NCBI GenBank assembly: GCA_026125665.1
Contig: JAHCKS010000062.1
Location: 1 to 33,014 of the forward strand
Length of the DNA: 33,014 bases
From: Rubrivivax sp.
GTDB lineage: Bacteria; Pseudomonadota; Gammaproteobacteria; Burkholderiales; Burkholderiaceae_C
Reading direction: 5' to 3'
Shown: piece by piece, positions 15,510 through 23,250 of the stretch
How the letters are laid out: every line of letters starts with the position of its first letter
Position numbering within the stretch: position 1 is the stretch's first letter
Made by a program: the position numbers and the translations under genes
Notes under the pieces: model-generated
What the model was told of the DNA's origin: nothing
Seen by the model: only the letters and a program-made list of their open reading frames with translations
The model's database searches: none

Positions 15510-15842
15510 ATGACGAAGATGCCCAAGTGGATCGCCACGGCCGCGGCGGCCAGCGCGCTGGTCGGCGGCATCGTGCTCGCCTACGCGCAGACGACGCAGA
15601 GCGAGCCGACAAGGCCCCAGGAAACCACGCCGGCGGCGCCGAGCAGCGACAGCGCGGCGCAGCCCTCGCCGGGCACGATGGCGCCGGCCGCCCGGAGCGG
15701 CAGCGGCACGGGCAGCGACGCCGCGCCCGCGTCGGGCAGCAGCGCCGTGCCTTCGGGCACCAGCGGCGCCGCCCCGGCAGGCGGCATGACGACCGAGCGC
15801 GAGCAGGGCGACACGCTGGCGCCGAAGCCGGACCGCAACTGA
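15510..15842 (+). CDS. Small exported Ser/Ala/Pro-rich protein, function unknown
   Basis: 110 aa. A signal peptide or membrane anchor (MTKMPKWIATAAAASALVGGIVLAYAQ) is followed by about 80 residues of low-complexity sequence rich in Ser, Ala, Pro, Gly and Thr, ending in TEREQGDTLAPKPDRN. No domain is recognised. The ATG at 15510 follows AAAGGAG (15495-15501) at eight bases, a good ribosome-binding site; a GTG at 15507 and an ATG at 15519 are alternatives. The signal peptide and strong ribosome-binding site make it a likely real gene despite its composition. It is probably periplasmic or surface exposed and intrinsically disordered. It stands alone, divergent from chrB. Confidence 0.7.
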   Translation: MTKMPKWIATAAAASALVGGIVLAYAQTTQSEPTRPQETTPAAPSSDSAAQPSPGTMAPAARSGSGTGSDAAPASGSSAVPSGTSGAAPAGGMTTEREQGDTLAPKPDRN

Positions 15843-15954
15843 CGCAGCCGGCCGGCCCAGGGCGGCGCCGCGGCCCGGCGGGCGCACATCAAGTGCCCCG
15901 TCGGCGTGGCGCCGCCGCGTGACCCCGGCCGCTCGCCTGTCTTCCACCGAGCCG

Positions 15955-16761
15955 ATGAACGAACGGGACGCGGGGGCAGGACGCGCCGCGCCTGCCGTCG
16001 CGCGGCGGGCCGGGCGCCTGTGGCGCGCCATGAAGGTGGCGGCCCGCCGCCAGTGGCGCCGGCGCGACGGCGGCGAGACGTGGCAGGGCCTGCGCCACGG
16101 CGTGCTGCTCGGCCTGGCGGTGCTGGTGCTCGTGCTGCCGGCGCAGCGGCCGGGCGTGCCGGCGATGCTGCCCGGCGCGCCTCGCCAGGTCGACCTCGGC
16201 GCCGAACCAGCGTCGGCCGATGTGCAGGCGCTTGCGCAATGGGTCGTCGACTCGGCCGACAACGGCGGGCGCCTGTTCGCCGTGCTCGACAAGGTCGCCG
16301 CGCGCCTGTACCTCTTCGAGACCGACGGCCGGCTCTTCGCGGCGAGCCCCGTGCTGCTCGGCTACGCGCGCGGCGACGACACGGTGCCCGGCGTCGGCGA
16401 CCGCCCGATCGAGGCCGTGCGACCGTTCGAGCGCACGACGCCGGCCGGCCGCTTCGTGTCGCGGCCCGGGCGCAACGCCGCCGGCGAGGATGTGCTGTGG
16501 GTGGACCACGCGGCCGCGGTATCGATGCACCGGCTGCGCCTGACCGACCCGACCGAACGGCGCGCCGAGCGGCTGGCTTCGGCGAGCGCGTCCGACAGGC
16601 GCATCAGCTACGGCTGCATCAACCTGCCGCCGGACTTCTTCGACACGGTGTTCTGGCCGCGCTTCGGCCGCGCGCCGAGCGTCGTCTACGTCCTGCCCGA
16701 GGTGGTCCCGCTGGAACGCGTCTTCCCGCCGCTGGCCGGGAGGTCGCGCCCGCTGACCTGA
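15955..16761 (+). CDS. L,D-transpeptidase-like (YkuD fold) protein, copy 1
   Basis: 268 aa from the ATG at 15955; a GTG at 15919 and an ATG at 16030 are alternative starts. A basic N-terminus precedes one membrane segment (GVLLGLAVLVLVLPAQ), so it is probably anchored with the catalytic part in the periplasm. The YkuD-like core includes RTTPAGRF, the catalytic-type histidine H192 in VSMHRLRL, and C221 in ISYGCINLP. The classical motif ends SHGCxN; here the second histidine is Tyr while Ser, Gly, Cys and Asn remain. L,D-transpeptidases cross-link peptidoglycan or attach proteins to it. The next gene is a paralogue. Function is inferred from the retained His/Cys pair. Confidence 0.75.
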   Translation: MNERDAGAGRAAPAVARRAGRLWRAMKVAARRQWRRRDGGETWQGLRHGVLLGLAVLVLVLPAQRPGVPAMLPGAPRQVDLGAEPASADVQALAQWVVDSADNGGRLFAVLDKVAARLYLFETDGRLFAASPVLLGYARGDDTVPGVGDRPIEAVRPFERTTPAGRFVSRPGRNAAGEDVLWVDHAAAVSMHRLRLTDPTERRAERLASASASDRRISYGCINLPPDFFDTVFWPRFGRAPSVVYVLPEVVPLERVFPPLAGRSRPLT

Positions 16762-16950
16762 GCCCCGGAGCCCGCTCCGGGCGGACGGATGCGAGCGGCA
16801 CCCACCGGTGCCGTGAACGATTCGCGCCGCCGCGCTCGGGTCGAGCGCCCTGCCGCAACCGGCCGCCCGCACACTCCGCGGGCAGGCTGCGGCCGGCCCG
16901 TCCAAGCCGGTGGGAAGCGGTGCCTGCCGTCTCGGGGAACGGTGGCGACG

Positions 16951-17622
16951 ATGGGTTCGGGTGCAGGTGGGTGGCGGTGGCGCGCGCAGCGCGCGCGGGC
17001 CGGGGGCGGTGGGCTCCGTCGCATGGCCCTCGGCGCGATGCTCGCCGCCGCCGGCGCGGCCTGCGCCGGCGAAGCACCGTCGCCCTGGGCCGCCGCACCC
17101 TGGGCTTCGCCGGAAGCGCGCGCCGCCGCGCAGCGTGCCTTCGAAGGCGGCGACGCACGCGGGCGCCCGTTCGCGATCCTCGACAAGAGGCAGGCGCGGC
17201 TGCTCGTGTTTGCCGCCGACGGCCGCCTGGCCGGCGCCGCCGCGGCGCTGATCGGGCTGGCGCGCGGCGACGTTGCGGTGCCGGGCCTCGGCCGGCGCGC
17301 GCCGCACGAGATCGCGCCGCACGAGCGCACGACGCCGGCCGGGCGCTTCGACTCGACCCCGGGGTTCAACCACCGCGGCGAGGCGATCGTCTGGTTCGAC
17401 TACGACGCGGCGCTGGCCATCCACCGCCTGCGCCCGGCGCCGCCGCACGAGCGCCGGCCCCAGCGGCTGGCTTCGGCGTCGGCCGTGGACAAGCGCATCT
17501 CGCTCGGCTGCATCGTCGTCGACGGCGGCTTCTTCGACCGCGTCGTCGCGCCGATCCTCGGGCAGCGGCGCGGCGTCGTCTACGTGCTGCCGGAAGAGGC
17601 GGCAGCGCGCGTCGGGCCCTAG
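16951..17622 (+). CDS. L,D-transpeptidase-like (YkuD fold) protein, copy 2
   Basis: 223 aa from the ATG at 16951; an in-frame ATG at 16789 would add 54 residues of low-complexity arginine-rich sequence, and one at 17023 would begin inside the signal peptide. The hydrophobic stretch MALGAMLAAAGAACAGE is the likely signal peptide. It aligns by eye with copy 1 over its length: PFAILDKRQARLLVF, RTTPAGRF, H158 in AIHRLR, C187 in ISLGCIV. The distance from His to Cys is 29 residues in both. Relative to SHGCxN, the second histidine is Leu and the Asn is Val, so activity is less certain than for copy 1. The pair looks like an old tandem duplication. Confidence 0.72.
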   Translation: MGSGAGGWRWRAQRARAGGGGLRRMALGAMLAAAGAACAGEAPSPWAAAPWASPEARAAAQRAFEGGDARGRPFAILDKRQARLLVFAADGRLAGAAAALIGLARGDVAVPGLGRRAPHEIAPHERTTPAGRFDSTPGFNHRGEAIVWFDYDAALAIHRLRPAPPHERRPQRLASASAVDKRISLGCIVVDGGFFDRVVAPILGQRRGVVYVLPEEAAARVGP

Positions 17623-17655
17623 CGTCGGCATTCGCGGCACGCCCTCACGACGTAT

Positions 17656-17674
17656 CGGCCGTGCGTGACGGCCG
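17656..17674. terminator. Possible hairpin between converging genes
   Basis: A 7-base stem CGGCCGT / ACGGCCG with a 5-base loop lies between the converging transpeptidase-like gene and the lipoprotein gene. No T-run follows on either strand, so termination is only a possibility. Confidence 0.3.
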
Positions 17675-17700
17675 CGGTGATGGCCCCGGGCGGCGCCGCG

Positions 17701-18180
17701 TCACCCGGGCAGCGGCTGCATGACGATCGGCGTGAAAGGCGGCGCGCGGCCCGGCACGACGACGTGTCGCGAGCGGTGCGGGAGGTAGCCCTCGGCTTCG
17801 ATGACGAGGTGGTACTCGCCTTCGGGCAGGCCGACGAACGAGAAGGCCGCGCCGACCGCGTCGTCTTCGCCGCGTGCGTAGCGTTGCAGCCACTCCTCGG
17901 TCCCCTGCGCCCGCGGCTGCAGCACGCGCCGCACGCCGGCGCCGGCGAGCACGACCGAGCGGATGCGGATCGTCTCGTGCGCGCGGCGGAAGCTGCCGGC
18001 CGGGGCGTCGTGCGTGCCGGCATCGGCGGCGACGTAGCCGAAGAACGCGCCGCGACCGACCAGCACCGTGGAGGCGCAGAACGCGTCGGCCTCGCTGCCG
18101 AGCTGCACGAGCGTGCAGCCGCCCAGCACGGGCAGCAGCAGCCCGAGCAGTGCGGGCAGCGGCCGCACGGTGCGCGCCAT
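17701..18180 (-). CDS. Lipoprotein with a carboxypeptidase-regulatory-like segment, function unknown
   Basis: 159 aa. The signal peptide ends in the lipobox LGGC (Cys22), so the protein should be lipid-anchored. The middle has FFGYVAADAGTHDAPAG and a long beta-rich region. The C-terminal part, FVGLPEGEYHLVIEAEGYLPHR, looks like a carboxypeptidase-regulatory or SpaA-type beta sandwich. I do not recognise the specific family. The ATG at 18180 lies 10 bases past the stop of suhB, so it is probably cotranscribed with suhB. Its 3' end faces the second transpeptidase-like gene. Confidence 0.75.
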   Translation of the reverse strand: MARTVRPLPALLGLLLPVLGGCTLVQLGSEADAFCASTVLVGRGAFFGYVAADAGTHDAPAGSFRRAHETIRIRSVVLAGAGVRRVLQPRAQGTEEWLQRYARGEDDAVGAAFSFVGLPEGEYHLVIEAEGYLPHRSRHVVVPGRAPPFTPIVMQPLPG

Positions 18181-18190
18181 GGCGGACCGG

Positions 18191-19180
18191 CTAACGCTCC
18201 TTCTTCACGGGCGTCACGCGCCGCACGCGCAGCGGTGCGCGCGGCGCCGGCGCGGCGGCGGGCCCGGCGCCCTCCTGCGCGGCTGCGACGAAGGCGGCCG
18301 TCGCGTCGGCGGCTTGCGGCGCGTCGGCCGTGCCGGACGCGGGGCGCGCCGCCGCGCCGCCATCGCCTTCGGGGATGACGCGCGTGAAGGGCCTCAGCAT
18401 CTGCACGAGCTGGCCGTAGATCTTCGGGCAGCCGGCCACCACCTCGCGCTGGTGCAGGTAGTCGGCGTCGCCGGTGAAGTTGCCGATCAGGCCGCCGGCC
18501 TCGGTGACCATCAGCGAGCCGGCGGCGATGTCCCAGGGGCTGAGGCCCGTCTCGAAGAAGCCGTCGTACCAGCCGGCGGCCACGTAGCACAGGTCGAGCG
18601 CCGCCGCGCCGGGGCGGCGCACGCCGGCGCAGTGCTGCATCACCTCCTCGAACATCTTCAGGTAGCGCTTGAAGTTGTCGCCCTTGCGGAACGGGAAGCC
18701 GGTGCCGACGAGTGCCTCGGTCAGCCGCGTGCGCTTGCTGACGCGCAGCCGCCGGTCGTTGAGGAAGGCGCCGCGTCCGCGGCTGGCGTAGAAGAGATCG
18801 TTGCGCGCCGGGTCGTAGACGACCGCCTGCTGCACCACGCCGCGGTGCTCGAGCGCGATGCTGACGGCGTAGATCGGCAGGCCGTGCACGAAGTTCGTCG
18901 TGCCGTCCAGCGGGTCGATGATCCAGACGAACTCGCTGCGCTTGTTGCCGCGCGCGCGCCCCGACTCCTCGGCCAGGATGCCGTGCTCCGGGTAGGCCTC
19001 GAGCAGGATGTCGATGATGGCCGTCTCGGCGGCGCGGTCGACCTCGGTGACGAAGTCGTTCGGGCCCTTGCTGCCCACCTGCAGCAGGTCGAGGTCGAGC
19101 GCCGCGCGGTTGATGATGGCGCCGGCCGCGCGCGCCGCCTTGACGGCGATGTTGAGCATCGGGTGCAGGGTCTGCGACAT
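18191..19180 (-). CDS. suhB: Inositol-1-monophosphatase family protein SuhB
   Basis: 329 aa; the core (about 1-265) has the motifs of the inositol monophosphatase family: [20 protein letters not shown], the metal-binding [17 protein letters not shown] and [18 protein letters not shown]. coli SuhB is 267 aa; besides phosphatase activity it takes part in rRNA transcription antitermination. Here a tail of roughly 60 residues, rich in Ala and Pro and ending in basic residues ([12 protein letters not shown]), is added at the C-terminus. The ATG at 19180 gives the standard start [20 protein letters not shown]. The gene is divergent from trmJ, as in many proteobacteria. Confidence 0.93.
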   Translation of the reverse strand: MSQTLHPMLNIAVKAARAAGAIINRAALDLDLLQVGSKGPNDFVTEVDRAAETAIIDILLEAYPEHGILAEESGRARGNKRSEFVWIIDPLDGTTNFVHGLPIYAVSIALEHRGVVQQAVVYDPARNDLFYASRGRGAFLNDRRLRVSKRTRLTEALVGTGFPFRKGDNFKRYLKMFEEVMQHCAGVRRPGAAALDLCYVAAGWYDGFFETGLSPWDIAAGSLMVTEAGGLIGNFTGDADYLHQREVVAGCPKIYGQLVQMLRPFTRVIPEGDGGAAARPASGTADAPQAADATAAFVAAAQEGAGPAAAPAPRAPLRVRRVTPVKKER

Positions 19181-19299
19181 GGGTGCAAGCGCGGCCTGCG
19201 CGAGAGGCCAATCGGCAACGGGGACGGCAACGTGGACAAAGAGCCGGCTGCGCGGCGCGAGGACAATGCCTGCGGCCTTGCAGCGGGAGAACGAGGGCC

Positions 19300-20103
19300 G
19301 TGAGTTTACGGGACGACGCCACGCGCTTCGTGCTCGTCGAGCCGAGCCACGCCGGCAACGTCGGCGCGGCGGCGCGGGCGCTGAAGGTGATGGGCTTCGC
19401 TCGGCTGGTGCTGGTGCGGCCGCGGCAGGCCGACATGCACCGCGCCCCAGAAGCGGTGGCGATGGCGAGCGGGGCCACCGACGTGCTGGCCGGCGTCGAG
19501 GTGGTGGCCACGCTCGCCGAGGCGCTGGGCGGGGCCACGTTCGCCTGCGCCACGGCGATGACGCCGCGCGACTTCGGCCCACCGACGGCGGCGCCGCGCG
19601 GGGCGCTGCCTTCCGTGGCGGCGGCCGGGCACACCGCGGCGTTCGTCTTCGGCACCGAGCGCACGGGGCTGGCCAACGAGGACGTGTACCGCTGCCACCT
19701 CTGCCTTTCGATTCCCACCCACCCCGGCTACGGCTCGCTGAACCTGGCGCAGGCGGTGCAGATCGTCGCCTACGAGTGGCGGCAGGCGCTCGGCGGTTTC
19801 GCCGTGCAGGAGCGCACCCCCGCGGCGCGCTTCGCCGACGCGGCGGCGGTGCAGGGGCTGCTGGAGCATTGGCGCGAGACCCTGGTGCGCATCGGCTTCC
19901 TTGACCCGGCAGCGCCGAAGAAGCTGCTGCCGCGCCTGAACCAGCTCGCCAACCGGGCCCGGCTGACCGAGGAGGAGGTGCACATCCTGCGCGGCATCGC
20001 GCGCGCCGCCGCCGGCGCGGCCGCCTCGCCGCGCGGGGCCGGCGGGGTGGGCGAGGCCTTCGCCGCCGACACGCCACGACATCCGACGTCGGAAGAGGGC
20101 TGA
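19300..20103 (+). CDS. trmJ: tRNA (cytidine/uridine-2'-O-)-methyltransferase TrmJ
   Basis: 267 aa. SPOUT-class methyltransferase motifs are present: [21 protein letters not shown] at the N-terminus, [15 protein letters not shown] (motif 2), and [22 protein letters not shown] (motif 3, the trefoil knot that binds S-adenosylmethionine). TrmJ methylates the 2'-O of position 32 in several tRNAs. The C-terminal helical region ([24 protein letters not shown]) is the TrmJ extension. A GTG at 19300 is chosen because it gives the conserved start [16 protein letters not shown], with GGGAG about ten bases upstream. It is divergent from suhB and 28 bases before cysE. Confidence 0.92.
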   Translation: MSLRDDATRFVLVEPSHAGNVGAAARALKVMGFARLVLVRPRQADMHRAPEAVAMASGATDVLAGVEVVATLAEALGGATFACATAMTPRDFGPPTAAPRGALPSVAAAGHTAAFVFGTERTGLANEDVYRCHLCLSIPTHPGYGSLNLAQAVQIVAYEWRQALGGFAVQERTPAARFADAAAVQGLLEHWRETLVRIGFLDPAAPKKLLPRLNQLANRARLTEEEVHILRGIARAAAGAAASPRGAGGVGEAFAADTPRHPTSEEG

Positions 20104-20131
20104 TCGACGCCCCGCTACACTGGCCGACACC

Positions 20132-20983
20132 ATGCTGTTCGAACGCCTGCGAGAAGACATCGCCTGCATCCGCGAGCGCGACCCGGCCGCGCGCTCGACC
20201 TTCGAGGTGCTGACGTGTTATCCGGGCCTGCATGCGCTGGTGCTGCACCGCTGGGCGCATGCCTGCTGGACGAGCGGCCTGCGCTGGCCCGGGCGCTTCA
20301 TCTCCAACCTCGGCCGCTGGGCCACCGGCATCGAGATCCACCCGGGGGCGACGATCGGCCGGCGCGTCTTCATCGACCACGGCATGGGCGTGGTCATCGG
20401 CGAGACGGCCGAGGTCGGCGACGAGTGCACGATCTACCAGGGCGTGACGCTCGGCGGCACCTCGCTCACCAAGGGCGCCAAGCGCCATCCGACGCTCGGC
20501 AGGGGCGTCATCGTCAGTGCCGGTGCCAAGGTGCTGGGCGGCTTCACGGTGGGCGACGGCGCGCGCGTCGGCAGCAACGCCGTGCTGCTGCAGGCCGTGC
20601 CGCCCGGCGCCACGGCGGTGGGCATCCCCGCGCGCATCGTGCAGAAGTCGGCCGATGCGCAGCGTGGTGTCCAGGGCCCCCAGGCGGCTGCGCCGCCGCC
20701 CGAGGGGGAAGGGTCGCCCGGCGATGCCGGCCCGACGCTGGCCGCCGCGAAGACGGGCTTCTCGGCCTACGGCGTGACGCAGGGCGACGATCCGGTGGCG
20801 CTGGCGATGAAGGGGCTCATCGACAACGCCTCCAGCCACGAGCACCAGATCGCGCTGTTGTGGCAGGCGATCGAGAAGCTGTCGGCGCGCTCGCGCGAGC
20901 TGCCTGCCGGCGACTGCGTGCCGCAGGATGCGGCCACGCACGAGAGCTTTGACGCCGAGCAGCTGAGCCGGCTGGTGAAGTGA
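20132..20983 (+). CDS. cysE: Serine O-acetyltransferase CysE
   Basis: 283 aa. The left-handed beta-helix core has the hexapeptide pattern around [59 protein letters not shown] and [14 protein letters not shown]. It transfers acetyl from acetyl-CoA to L-serine, the first step of cysteine synthesis. The N-terminus is the short form lacking the long helical domain of E. coli CysE. Residues from about 175 form an extra tail, first low-complexity ([14 protein letters not shown]), then helical ([22 protein letters not shown]... [13 protein letters not shown]), which I believe is shared by Burkholderiales CysE proteins. The ATG at 20132 begins [20 protein letters not shown]. Confidence 0.93.
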   Translation: MLFERLREDIACIRERDPAARSTFEVLTCYPGLHALVLHRWAHACWTSGLRWPGRFISNLGRWATGIEIHPGATIGRRVFIDHGMGVVIGETAEVGDECTIYQGVTLGGTSLTKGAKRHPTLGRGVIVSAGAKVLGGFTVGDGARVGSNAVLLQAVPPGATAVGIPARIVQKSADAQRGVQGPQAAAPPPEGEGSPGDAGPTLAAAKTGFSAYGVTQGDDPVALAMKGLIDNASSHEHQIALLWQAIEKLSARSRELPAGDCVPQDAATHESFDAEQLSRLVK

Positions 20984-21001
20984 GCTGAGCGGGGCCACGG
21001 C

Positions 21002-21934
21002 GTGCCGGCGTTGCCGTTCGTGCCGACGCCGCTCGAGCAGTTCCTGCTGCACGTGGTGGCGCCCGCCGTGCTGGCGGGCGCGCTCGTCGAGGCGCTGGTG
21101 CTGACGTGGACCGAGCGCCGCCGCGGCGGCTACGACTGGGGCGGCTTCGGCGTCTCGCTGTTCGACTACGTGCTGCGCATCGTCGTCACGATCGCCGTGC
21201 CGTTCACGATCGCCGCGCCGCTGGTGCAATGGGTGCAGGCGCATCGCCTGGCGACGATCGTCGTGGACGGCTGGGGGCCGGCGCTCGCGCTTTTCGTCGG
21301 CCTGGAGTTCTGCTACTACTGGCTGCACCGCGCCGCGCACCGCGTGCGCTGGTTCTGGTGCAACCACGCCGTGCACCACTCGCCGAACCGGCTGAACCTG
21401 ATGGCCTCGCTGCGCATCGGCGCGTTCGGCAAGCTCACCGGCAACGTCGTCTTCCTGCTGCCGCTGGTGTGGGTGGGGTTCGAGCTGCGGCTGGTGGTGA
21501 CGGCGCTGACACTGAACCTGCTGTACCAGTTCTGGCTGCACGCGACGTGGATCCCGAAGCTCCCGCCGCTCGAAGGCTGGCTGAACACGCCTTCGGCGCA
21601 CCGCGTGCACCATGCCGCCAACGTCGAGTACCTCGACGCCAACTACGGCGGCGTGCTCGTCGTCTTCGACCGTCTGTTCGGCACCTACATCGCCGAGCGC
21701 GACGACCTGCCCTGCCGCTACGGCTGGGTGCACCCGATCGCCAGCGCCAACCCGCTGAAGGTGGAGTTCGCGCAGTGGTTCATGCTGCTGCGCGACCTGG
21801 TGCGCGTGCGCAGCTGGCGCTCGCTGGCCGGCACGCTGGCCGGGCCGCCGGGCTGGCGCGCCGAAGGCGGCGGCGACACGACCGAGGAGCTGCGCGCGCG
21901 GGCGTCGCGACCGGGCGTGGCCGCGGCGCGCTGA
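21002..21934 (+). CDS. Sterol desaturase / fatty acid hydroxylase superfamily membrane protein
   Basis: 310 aa. Several hydrophobic helices surround the histidine clusters that bind the di-iron centre: [14 protein letters not shown] and [10 protein letters not shown], with [20 protein letters not shown], which is typical of bacterial members. The family oxidises or hydroxylates lipids in the membrane; bacterial members often have no known substrate. The start is a GTG at 21002, preceded by GAGCGGGG and 18 bases after cysE. The short gap suggests cotranscription with cysE. The C-terminal tail (after about residue 275) is low-complexity and probably disordered. Confidence 0.88.
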   Translation: MPALPFVPTPLEQFLLHVVAPAVLAGALVEALVLTWTERRRGGYDWGGFGVSLFDYVLRIVVTIAVPFTIAAPLVQWVQAHRLATIVVDGWGPALALFVGLEFCYYWLHRAAHRVRWFWCNHAVHHSPNRLNLMASLRIGAFGKLTGNVVFLLPLVWVGFELRLVVTALTLNLLYQFWLHATWIPKLPPLEGWLNTPSAHRVHHAANVEYLDANYGGVLVVFDRLFGTYIAERDDLPCRYGWVHPIASANPLKVEFAQWFMLLRDLVRVRSWRSLAGTLAGPPGWRAEGGGDTTEELRARASRPGVAAAR

Positions 21935-21949
21935 CTTCCGAGGCGCGCG

Positions 21950-22561
21950 TCAGCCCGCGGTTGTGCGGGGAGGGCGCACGGCCGACTTCGGCCGGAAGGC
22001 CTTGCAGACCTCGTCGTTCGTCTCGAGGTACGGGCCGCCGATCAGGTCGACGCAGTACGGGATGGCGGCGAAGACGCCGTGCACCGGCGGCGAGCGCGAA
22101 GGCAGCCCTTCCAGCGTCTCGGCGATCGACTTCGGCTGCCCCGGCAGGTTGACGATCAGCGCCTTGCCGCGGATGACGGCCACCTGGCGCGACAGGATAG
22201 CCGTGGGCACGAAGGCCAGGCTCACCTGCCGCATCTGCTCGCCGAAGCCGGGCATCACCTTGTGCGCGACGGCCAGCGTCGCTTCGGGCGTGACGTCGCG
22301 CGGCGCCGGGCCGGTGCCGCCGGTGGTGAAGACGAGGTCGCAGTGCCGCTCGTCGACGAGCTCGATCAGCGCCTCGCTGATGCGCGGCTGCTCGTCGGGG
22401 ATCAGCCGTTCCTCCCAGTGGACCGGGTTCTTCAGCGCGCGCGCCAGCCAGGCCTTCAGTGACGGGATGCCCTTGTCCTCGTAGACGCCGCCGGAGGCGC
22501 GGTCGCTGACGGAGACGACGCCGATGCGCACGGCGTCAGGGTCGGGGGGTGCGGGGCTCAT
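21950..22561 (-). CDS. mog: Molybdopterin adenylyltransferase Mog
   Basis: 203 aa, as expected for Mog (about 195 aa). The MoaB/Mog fold is shown by IGVVSVSDRASGGVYEDKGIP, FTTGGTGPAPRDVTPEAT, which carries the nucleotide-binding GGTG loop, and KALIVNLPGQPKSIAETLEGL. The enzyme adenylates molybdopterin before MoeA inserts molybdate, so it belongs to molybdenum-cofactor synthesis. The ATG at 22561 gives MSPAPPDPDAVRIGVVSVSDR; the first ten residues are family-variable. It lies 21 bases after the stop of darP, so the two are probably cotranscribed. Its 3' end meets the sterol desaturase-family gene. Confidence 0.93.
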   Translation of the reverse strand: MSPAPPDPDAVRIGVVSVSDRASGGVYEDKGIPSLKAWLARALKNPVHWEERLIPDEQPRISEALIELVDERHCDLVFTTGGTGPAPRDVTPEATLAVAHKVMPGFGEQMRQVSLAFVPTAILSRQVAVIRGKALIVNLPGQPKSIAETLEGLPSRSPPVHGVFAAIPYCVDLIGGPYLETNDEVCKAFRPKSAVRPPRTTAG

Positions 22562-22582
22562 GGTGCGGGCGGGGCGGCGGGG

Positions 22583-23170
22583 TCAGGGTCGGATCCACGG
22601 CTTGATGAACTGGAACAGCTCGCGCGCGCTCCTCGGCTGCCGTACCTCGGGCGACAGGCCGGCGGCGTCGCGGCGCGCCGCGCGCACCAGGCTGCGCAGT
22701 TGCTGCAGGTCGGTGTCGGGGAACGCGGCGACCCACTGTGCGAGCGCCGCATCGTCGGAGATCAGGTCTGCGCGCCAGCGCTCGGCCTCGTGCAGCGCCA
22801 GCGTCTCGCGCGCCGAGCCGAGCTTGCTGGCCGCCACCGCCTCGCGCAGCGCCTGGGCCTCGTCGTCGCCGAGCTGGCGCATGCACTTGCCCACGTACTG
22901 CATCTGCCGCCGCCGCCCCTCGTGCGAGCGGGTGCGGCGCAGCTCGGCGATCGCGTCGCGCAGCGGCTCGGGCAGCGGCAGCGCGGCCAGGTGATCGTTG
23001 CCGAGCTCGGCCAGCTCCGCGCCCAGCGCCTGCAGCGACTGCGACTCGCGCTTGCGCTGCGTCTTGCTCGGGCGCGCGGCGTGCGCCTCGCCGCCGATGG
23101 CGTCGGCAGCGGCATCGTGGCCGTAGTGCACATCGAGGCCGCGGTGCGGCGCGGCGCGGCGGCTCGTCAT
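22583..23170 (-). CDS. darP: Ribosome biogenesis factor DarP (YjgA, DUF615)
   Basis: 195 aa, close to the 183 aa of E. coli YjgA/DarP. Landmarks are RPSKTQRKRESQSLQALGAELAEL, LPLPEPLRDAIAELRRTRSHEGRRRQMQYVGKCMR, and a terminal SARELFQFIKPWI. The protein is mostly helical and basic, and in E. coli it promotes late 50S subunit maturation. The ATG at 23170 is chosen; a longer upstream frame exists but has no convincing start. The first 35 residues are poorly conserved. It is divergent from pmbA, an arrangement frequent in beta- and gammaproteobacteria. Confidence 0.92.
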   Translation of the reverse strand: MTSRRAAPHRGLDVHYGHDAAADAIGGEAHAARPSKTQRKRESQSLQALGAELAELGNDHLAALPLPEPLRDAIAELRRTRSHEGRRRQMQYVGKCMRQLGDDEAQALREAVAASKLGSARETLALHEAERWRADLISDDAALAQWVAAFPDTDLQQLRSLVRAARRDAAGLSPEVRQPRSARELFQFIKPWIRP

Positions 23171-23206
23171 CGGTGGTCCGTCAGGGGCTGCGGGGCGGGG
23201 CGTCGG

Positions 23207-23212
23207 TATCAT
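23207..23212 (+). promoter_or_regulatory. Possible -10 element for pmbA
   Basis: TATCAT, five of six to consensus, lies 38 bases before the pmbA start in the darP-pmbA divergent gap. No good -35 was found upstream. Confidence 0.3.
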
Positions 23213-23250
23213 TGTTGCGCACGATCTGCCCGCCCTCGAAGCCCCGCCTG

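Noticed and set aside
19181-21733. Upstream extension of the suhB reading frame over trmJ and cysE
   Set aside because: The frame is open by chance in GC-rich DNA. SuhB homology begins at the ATG at 19180, and the plus strand holds full trmJ and cysE genes.
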